A stretch of 44,878 nt of DNA from a virus. Numbering within the stretch: the first letter of the stretch is position 1; each line of letters starts with the position of its first letter. Below the pieces are notes generated by a model. The model was not told the origin of the DNA, did not search any database, and saw nothing but the letters and a program-made list of their open reading frames with translations. Position numbers and translations under genes: made by a program. Positions 40,651 to 44,878 of this stretch are shown here, piece by piece. The stretch lies in IMG/VR virus record IMGVR_UViG_3300017971_000101, positions 1 through 44,878 of that record, one strand, 5' to 3'.

Positions 40651-41502
40651 ATGAGCGAAAAAAAACCAGTTGACTTAGTGCCCCAGGCACAAGACCAGGT
40701 ACCGGATTTTCTGCGTACCTCACCAGGAGAAACAGGAACAGAGCATATGGACGGGGAGGACACCATCGTCCCCCGACTAAAGATCTGTCAGGCCATGACC
40801 CGCAAAGCCGTTAAAGAGGACATAGCCGATCTGGATCTAGGCGACCTGTATCACACCACCAAGAAAGAAAACTACGGCAAATCCCTGGACCTTTACATCC
40901 TGTACCATTGGCGCAGCGAGGTCTGGTTTAGTGACGGCCGGACCCTGATCGGCACCAGGTTCAAAAACCCCAGGGACAAAAAGCAGTGGATCACCTACGG
41001 ATCCGAGATCGACGAGATCCTGGAGGACCTGAAAAAACCGGCGGCCGAGCGCAAGTACACCGGCAAGCAGGCAGGTACCGACAACCACAACTATATGTGT
41101 GTCCGGGCCAGCTCCATCGACAACGGCGAGCTGCCCGAGATCTTCATTTACTCTGCCGGATCCGCTGCATGCAAACCCGCCAAGCAGCTGAACAGCTATC
41201 TCAAAGACAAGGCCAGGCACGGCTGGCCGATCTACTCCCACCGCGTAACACTCAAGACCGTTGAGCAATCCTTTGATGCCGGCGATGCCTGGATGCCGTC
41301 CTTTGCCTGGGGTAAAACCTGCGAGGACAAGGACCAGGCCGCTACCCTCAAGCGGCTATACGACGAGGCCCAGAGGCTGATGGCCCTCGAGGACACCCAC
41401 GTTAAAGGCGCTGACGATTCCGAGGGGACCGGTTCCCAACCTTCACCTGGCCAGAAAGATCCCGGCCCTGGCACAACGGGTGATGGTACGATCCCCTTTT
41501 AA
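40651..41502 (+). CDS. Single-stranded DNA-binding-like protein with IPF tip
   Basis: A 283-residue protein. The first part reads VPRLKICQAMTRKAVKEDIAD and has beta-rich core strands (SLDLYILYHWRSEVWF). From about residue 250 it becomes a Gly/Pro/Ser-rich flexible tail ending GDGTIPF, close to the C-terminal IPF tip of bacterial SSB that docks DNA-repair partners. The tail is less acidic than in E. coli SSB. It lies right before the MCM-like helicase, fitting a replisome role. The DNA-binding fold is not clearly recognisable, so the call rests on the tail and context. Confidence 0.55.
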   Translation: MSEKKPVDLVPQAQDQVPDFLRTSPGETGTEHMDGEDTIVPRLKICQAMTRKAVKEDIADLDLGDLYHTTKKENYGKSLDLYILYHWRSEVWFSDGRTLIGTRFKNPRDKKQWITYGSEIDEILEDLKKPAAERKYTGKQAGTDNHNYMCVRASSIDNGELPEIFIYSAGSAACKPAKQLNSYLKDKARHGWPIYSHRVTLKTVEQSFDAGDAWMPSFAWGKTCEDKDQAATLKRLYDEAQRLMALEDTHVKGADDSEGTGSQPSPGQKDPGPGTTGDGTIPF

Positions 41503-41526
41503 TCCGTACCCCTTCATCACCCCCTA

Positions 41527-41564
41527 GCCCCCGGCCGCTCCTCCCAATCAGTTCGGCCGGGGGC
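41527..41564 (+). promoter_or_regulatory. 11-bp all-GC hairpin before the MCM-like helicase gene
   Basis: GCCCCCGGCCG (41527-41537) and its exact complement (41554-41564) flank a 16-base loop. It occupies the gap between the SSB-like and helicase genes. No U-run follows. It may slow transcription, stabilise mRNA or set relative expression of the two proteins. Confidence 0.6.
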
Positions 41565-41582
41565 CCCCATTCCAGGAGTCTT

Positions 41583-43745
41583 ATGAAGAAGTTTACACCA
41601 GAGCAATTAGCTAAAGAGATCCCAGAAAAAATGAAGTTCCTCATGCAAAATGAGGCGATGCAAGAGTTCCTGGTAATGAAGAAAGGGATCCCCTGGGAAG
41701 ATGCGATCGAGAATATGTTTGGCTGGGATCCCGCCAGCCAGGAGTTCTGGGTCCCGATCAAGAACGAGATCGGCCGCCCGATCGACATCGAAACCTTCCC
41801 CCTCACCGACGAGAGCGATTGGCTTGAGGCGGCATTACAGTGGTATAAGAACGTAGATTTATCCGAGAGCATTAAGAGCGTATATTACAACAAAAACATT
41901 TCCTTTTCCGGTATTGCCATCGGGAAAGAGCTCTCACCCTATACCATCCCGCACGAGATCAAGGCCACTTGCCAGGAAGGAAACCCCGACAGAAAAAAAT
42001 GTAAGCAGTGTATTTTAAATAACAACCAGGAAGTCACCTGGAACCTCAAGATATCGGACGAGAAAGACAAGGAGCTCCTGGTGTCTATGATCGGCTGCTC
42101 CAACCAGCAGGTCGTGGGCCTGGTCCGCAAGTATATGGGGATCCCCACCTACAACACCTGCCGGCAGGTCGAGCTCGATCTGAACAACCGCATTGACGTA
42201 GAGGAGATAAGGCTGACCAGCGAGGTCGATCACGACCGTATTGACACCGAGTACGTGGTCCATAAATGCCTGGTGTTTGGTCCGCAGATCCAGACCAATG
42301 CCAGGTACCAATGCTGGGGCACGACCTACAACGACCCACGATCTCAACACGCAATACACATAATTAAGAAGGTCCATTCCAAGCGGGACAGCCTCTCCCA
42401 ATGGAAACTTGACAAGGAGGCCAGGGAAAAGCTCGAGGTCTTTTCCGTCAAGGATCCTCAGGACGAGGACCAGGTGCGGGAAAAGCTGCACCATATCCAG
42501 AGCGACCTCGCAGCCAACGTCACCAAAATGTATAAGCGGGAGAGCGTGATCCAGGCCACCGACTTTGTATATTGCACCCCCCTCCACTTCAAGTTTATGG
42601 GTCAGAAGGTCCTCAAGGGCTGGGGGGAATGTGCCATAATTGGGGACACGCGGACGGGTAAAACCGAAACCGTCAAAAATCTTGTCCATCACTATCGAGC
42701 TGGCGAGTTCGTTACCAGCGGTGAGAATACCACTTTGGCTGGACTACTAGGTGGGGTGCAGCAAACCCACAACGGCAGATGGAGTCTTACCTGGGGTAAG
42801 ATGCCGATGAATGATCGCCGGGCCGTAATCATAGACGAGGCCGATACCCTGGCCGAGCAGGGCATTATGGGGCATTTGTCCGGTGTCCGCTCGTCCGGGG
42901 TGGCCGAGCTGGTGAAGATCCAGACCCAGCGCACGATGGCCAGGACCAGGCTGCTCTTTATCGCCAACCCGCAGAAACCCCAGCTCTCTGTATATAACCA
43001 CGGGGTTGACGTAATACCCGAGATCTTCGGCAAGGCCCAGGACATCAGCCGCCTCGACTTCGCCATCTTTTGCAGTAAGGACGACGTGAGCGATCGCGAC
43101 ATCAATGCCATTAGAGAGGCCACCGTCCCCCATTTATACACCAGCGAGCTCTGTCACGAGCGCATTATGTATGCCTGGACCAGGGGGATCGACGACGCGA
43201 TCTGGGCCGACGGATCTGAAAAACTAATTTTGGATCTGGCCGTGACCTTCGGCGAAAAGTATATCCCCGACATACCGCTAGTGCTCGGTGCCGAGTTCAG
43301 GATCAAGCTGGCCAAGATGTCCTACTCCATAGCCCTCCAGACCTTCTCCGTCAACGAGAACGCAAGCAAGGTCGTGATCTACCCCAGCCACGTCAAGGTG
43401 GCGGCAAAGTGGCTCAGAGAGCAGTATGACAGCCCCGTGTCCGGGTACTACGATTTCTCGATGCAGAAGAAAACCGGCAATAAGATCCGCAACGAGATAG
43501 AGCTTGACACCCTTATGGCTGAGGACGTGGAGTTGATAAACTCTCTATTATCTGTCGATAAGTTGCAGCTGGGCGATGCCGAGGACCTGTTTGAAACGGA
43601 CCGGACCGAGGCCAGGAAGGTGATCAGCAAGCTGCGGAAGTGCTCGGCCATTATCAAGCACCGGTATTACTATGTAAAAACACCCCATTTTATAAGGTGG
43701 CTTAAAAAAAAACGATTAGATCTGAATAAACAGATCCCCTTTTAG
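41583..43745 (+). CDS. MCM-like AAA+ replicative helicase
   Basis: A 720-residue protein. The AAA+ core has Walker A IGDTRTGKTE (about residue 354), then TSGENTTLAGLLG, a Walker B IIDEAD (about 415), a pre-sensor beta hairpin, a sensor 1 ANP (about 460) and ISRLD near 488 (MCMs have SRFD, the arginine finger). The order and spacing match the MCM family. N-terminal cysteines (C...CKQC near 129-142) suggest a zinc site. The very end is KQIPF. It is the likely replicative helicase. No primase is fused, unlike phage DnaB-type helicase-primases. Confidence 0.7.
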   Translation: MKKFTPEQLAKEIPEKMKFLMQNEAMQEFLVMKKGIPWEDAIENMFGWDPASQEFWVPIKNEIGRPIDIETFPLTDESDWLEAALQWYKNVDLSESIKSVYYNKNISFSGIAIGKELSPYTIPHEIKATCQEGNPDRKKCKQCILNNNQEVTWNLKISDEKDKELLVSMIGCSNQQVVGLVRKYMGIPTYNTCRQVELDLNNRIDVEEIRLTSEVDHDRIDTEYVVHKCLVFGPQIQTNARYQCWGTTYNDPRSQHAIHIIKKVHSKRDSLSQWKLDKEAREKLEVFSVKDPQDEDQVREKLHHIQSDLAANVTKMYKRESVIQATDFVYCTPLHFKFMGQKVLKGWGECAIIGDTRTGKTETVKNLVHHYRAGEFVTSGENTTLAGLLGGVQQTHNGRWSLTWGKMPMNDRRAVIIDEADTLAEQGIMGHLSGVRSSGVAELVKIQTQRTMARTRLLFIANPQKPQLSVYNHGVDVIPEIFGKAQDISRLDFAIFCSKDDVSDRDINAIREATVPHLYTSELCHERIMYAWTRGIDDAIWADGSEKLILDLAVTFGEKYIPDIPLVLGAEFRIKLAKMSYSIALQTFSVNENASKVVIYPSHVKVAAKWLREQYDSPVSGYYDFSMQKKTGNKIRNEIELDTLMAEDVELINSLLSVDKLQLGDAEDLFETDRTEARKVISKLRKCSAIIKHRYYYVKTPHFIRWLKKKRLDLNKQIPF

Positions 43746-43753
43746 GAGCGAGT

Positions 43754-43960
43754 ATGCCAAGAATAAAAAGAGATCCAGAGCTTACGGCGATGATTAGGTC
43801 CACTCAGGTCATAGCCGAGCGCCTGTCAATCTACCCCAAGATCCGTGTCGTGGCGATCCTGATGAAAACCAATGTAAGAAATATTCTTACAGAGGCGCTG
43901 ACGTTGTGGTGGGAACAGAAAGGAAAAGCCGTGTTCCGCAGCAAAGGAGGCAGGGGGTGA
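43754..43960 (+). CDS. Small ribbon-helix-helix-like protein, 68 aa
   Basis: It begins MPRIKRDPELTAMIRSTQVI, and its helical stretch NVRNILTEALTLWWEQKGK resembles the C-terminal helix of Arc/CopG-type regulators. It could be a DNA-binding autoregulator, and it is the only candidate regulator in the plus arm. RHH assignment is tentative. GGAG lies upstream of ATG 43754. Confidence 0.55.
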   Translation: MPRIKRDPELTAMIRSTQVIAERLSIYPKIRVVAILMKTNVRNILTEALTLWWEQKGKAVFRSKGGRG

Positions 43961-44229
43961 GCGCATCAGCTGTTCTGACGGCGATCCTGACGGCGCTGCT
44001 CAATGCCATTAAAAACTTTCTGCTGGGGACCAGCAAGGACGAGATCCGGCAGTTCCACGACAAGGCCCTGGTATGGCAAGAGGAGAGCAGTAAGCGCCGC
44101 CGCACCAGGTTCCAGCTGTGGCGGGAGAGGATGAAGGACCGGCGGTTCCACCGCAAAGCCTGCCGGCGATGGCGGCAGATGGAGAGGACCTGCGCCAGGT
44201 GGGAGCGGAAGAATGGCTTACTTCCCTAA
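43957..44229 (+). CDS. Small protein with apolar N-terminus and very basic C-terminus, 90 aa
   Basis: GTG 43957 overlaps the previous stop codon (GTGA) and has AAAGGAGG upstream. Residues 5-24 are apolar (VLTAILTALLNAIKNFLLG) and could insert into the membrane. The remaining residues hold about 20 Arg/Lys (RRRTRFQLWRERMKDRRFH). A membrane helix with a basic tail resembles holins, but a nucleic-acid or membrane-disrupting role is equally possible. Confidence 0.55.
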   Translation: MSASAVLTAILTALLNAIKNFLLGTSKDEIRQFHDKALVWQEESSKRRRTRFQLWRERMKDRRFHRKACRRWRQMERTCARWERKNGLLP

Positions 44230-44479
44230 CGGATCAGCTGGCGAGTGTTTTACCGAGGAGTGCTGCACCTGTAAGTACGGGGCCGAGCCCTGTCCGATCG
44301 CCGCAGTGCAGCTGCATTTTAATTATGATGCTGCCAATAACAAGGTTGCCACCGAGATCCTTGACTACCTGGTAAAAGACGACGGGACCTGTGCTATGAA
44401 AGAGTTTATGAAAACGGCTAAAGGGGAACACCACCCCGACAATCTGTATTTTAAAAATCTATTAAATAGGGGAGAGTGA
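44213..44479 (+). CDS. Cysteine-rich hypothetical protein, 88 aa
   Basis: Cysteine pattern C-x4-CC-x-C-x6-C near the start (GECFTEECCTCKYGAEPC). It looks like a small metal-binding or knottin-like domain followed by a helical tail. Starts at ATG 44213, inside the previous gene. I have seen this pattern as an uncharacterised phage protein. Function unknown. Confidence 0.65.
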   Translation: MAYFPNGSAGECFTEECCTCKYGAEPCPIAAVQLHFNYDAANNKVATEILDYLVKDDGTCAMKEFMKTAKGEHHPDNLYFKNLLNRGE

Positions 44480-44622
44480 TGGATAATATAAAAATAAAAG
44501 AGGCTGCAAAAACTATAATGTCTATGTGTCTTGATTTTTTACAGGGAGGGATAACCGTTGAAACCTTCGTAAACAATTTAAGGACCTTTGCAAGTTATAT
44601 AGAGGAGGCTGAAAACCTATGA
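44479..44622 (+). CDS. Small hypothetical protein, 47 aa
   Basis: Begins MDNIKIKEAAKTIMSMCLDF and ends YIEEAENL. The frame is 48 codons including the stop. Its start overlaps the previous gene (GTGATG), with GGGGAG upstream, and its TGA overlaps the start of the next gene (ATGA). Helical, no motif. The overlaps at both ends support its being real. Confidence 0.55.
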   Translation: MDNIKIKEAAKTIMSMCLDFLQGGITVETFVNNLRTFASYIEEAENL

Positions 44623-44878
44623 GCAAAAAAAAAGATGAAGAAAAAAAACCCCAAAGTGAAGAAAAACACTTCAAAATGGTGGGGCACTTCGACAAGGACG
44701 GGCACCTGTCCATTACCCGTGCTGGCAAGCTGGTCAGACAATGGTGCCCCTTCAACACGGGGGAAACTGCATGCAATCACGGCTGCCCCCATTTAGACGA
44801 GCCGGTGGAGCTGCGGAAGGATCCCACACCGGAAAAGCGGCGGCCGAGCCAATTCAATTCCAGGCCGGTGCAGGCCAC
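44619..44878 (+). CDS. N-terminal part of the join-spanning gene (cysteine-containing, about 125 aa in full)
   Basis: Starts at ATG 44619 (MSKKKDEEKKPQSEEKHFKM), which overlaps the previous stop codon, with GAGGAGG upstream. The frame is open to the end of the window and continues at base 124 through to 241. The first 18 residues are charged and flexible; the body has CPFNTGETACNHGCPH, a likely metal site. It is split only by the arbitrary cut of the circular sequence. Confidence 0.8.
   Translation, partial: MSKKKDEEKKPQSEEKHFKMVGHFDKDGHLSITRAGKLVRQWCPFNTGETACNHGCPHLDEPVELRKDPTPEKRRPSQFNSRPVQA
44756..44878. repeat. Terminal direct repeat, right copy (circular join)
   Basis: Identical to bases 1-123 over 123 bases. 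See the left copy; together they show circular closure. A read-spanning check would tell whether the ends of the packaged DNA are here. Confidence 0.95.

Noticed and set aside
1-44878. Prophage or integrated element
   Set aside because: No integrase, attachment site, host flank or CI-like repressor was seen, and the sequence closes on itself.
1-44878. CRISPR array or rRNA genes
   Set aside because: No regularly spaced repeats of the right length and no rRNA-like stretch were seen; the only repeats are the leader, terminal and control-region repeats listed.

Overview
The window is best read as the complete genome of one lytic tailed bacteriophage. Its first and last 123 bases are identical, and one reading frame runs without interruption across that join, so the molecule (or the assembly) is circular with about 44,755 unique bases. 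The virion genes follow the short-tailed, T7-like order: small and large terminase, portal, scaffold, major capsid protein, adaptor, a long nozzle-like tail protein, receptor-binding candidates, and three ejection-type internal proteins, with no tape-measure or sheath gene. I see no integrase, excisionase or CI-like repressor. The host cannot be named. A Tat-type lipoprotein signal weakly suggests a Gram-negative bacterium, and Shine-Dalgarno sites and one perfect sigma70-type promoter show ordinary bacterial expression signals.

There are two transcriptional arms that diverge from an AT-rich, repeat-rich control region at about 31.05-32.02 kb and converge at about 1.43-1.56 kb. The minus arm (31.0 kb down to 1.4 kb) holds packaging, head, tail, ejection and lysis genes. 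It starts from a TTGACA-N17-TATAAT promoter whose -10 box and start site lie in a 28-base near-perfect palindrome. The arm begins with a structural/unknown gene, a one-pass membrane protein, a Tat lipoprotein, a small zinc-site protein and a DHH phosphoesterase. It then continues with terminase, portal, scaffold, capsid, tail, three ejection proteins (563-2565 residues) and a lytic transglycosylase.

The plus arm (32.0 kb through the join to 1.56 kb) is the DNA-metabolism and takeover arm. It encodes a DnaN-like sliding clamp, an ArdC-like antirestriction/metallopeptidase protein, a RadC-like JAMM protein, an SNF2-type helicase, an ASCH/DUF3850 protein, a VRR-NUC nuclease and a tRNA-Tyr. An SSB-like protein, an MCM-like AAA+ helicase, an MmcB-like PD-(D/E)XK nuclease and many small, often cysteine-rich proteins complete it. 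Genes are tightly packed with ATGA, GTGA or TAATG overlaps.

The most unusual point is the replisome. A sliding clamp, an MCM-like helicase and an SSB-like protein are present, but no DNA polymerase or primase is recognisable anywhere in an apparently complete genome. The SSB-like protein and the MCM-like helicase both end in the tripeptide IPF, the tip by which bacterial SSB recruits partners. The simplest inference is that the phage builds its own clamp, helicase and SSB platform and captures the host polymerase and primase. Other second-look items are a leader sequence present three times in the early arm, several strong hairpins without U-tracts placed just upstream of genes, and a tRNA whose 5' end overlaps the stop codon of a nuclease gene.
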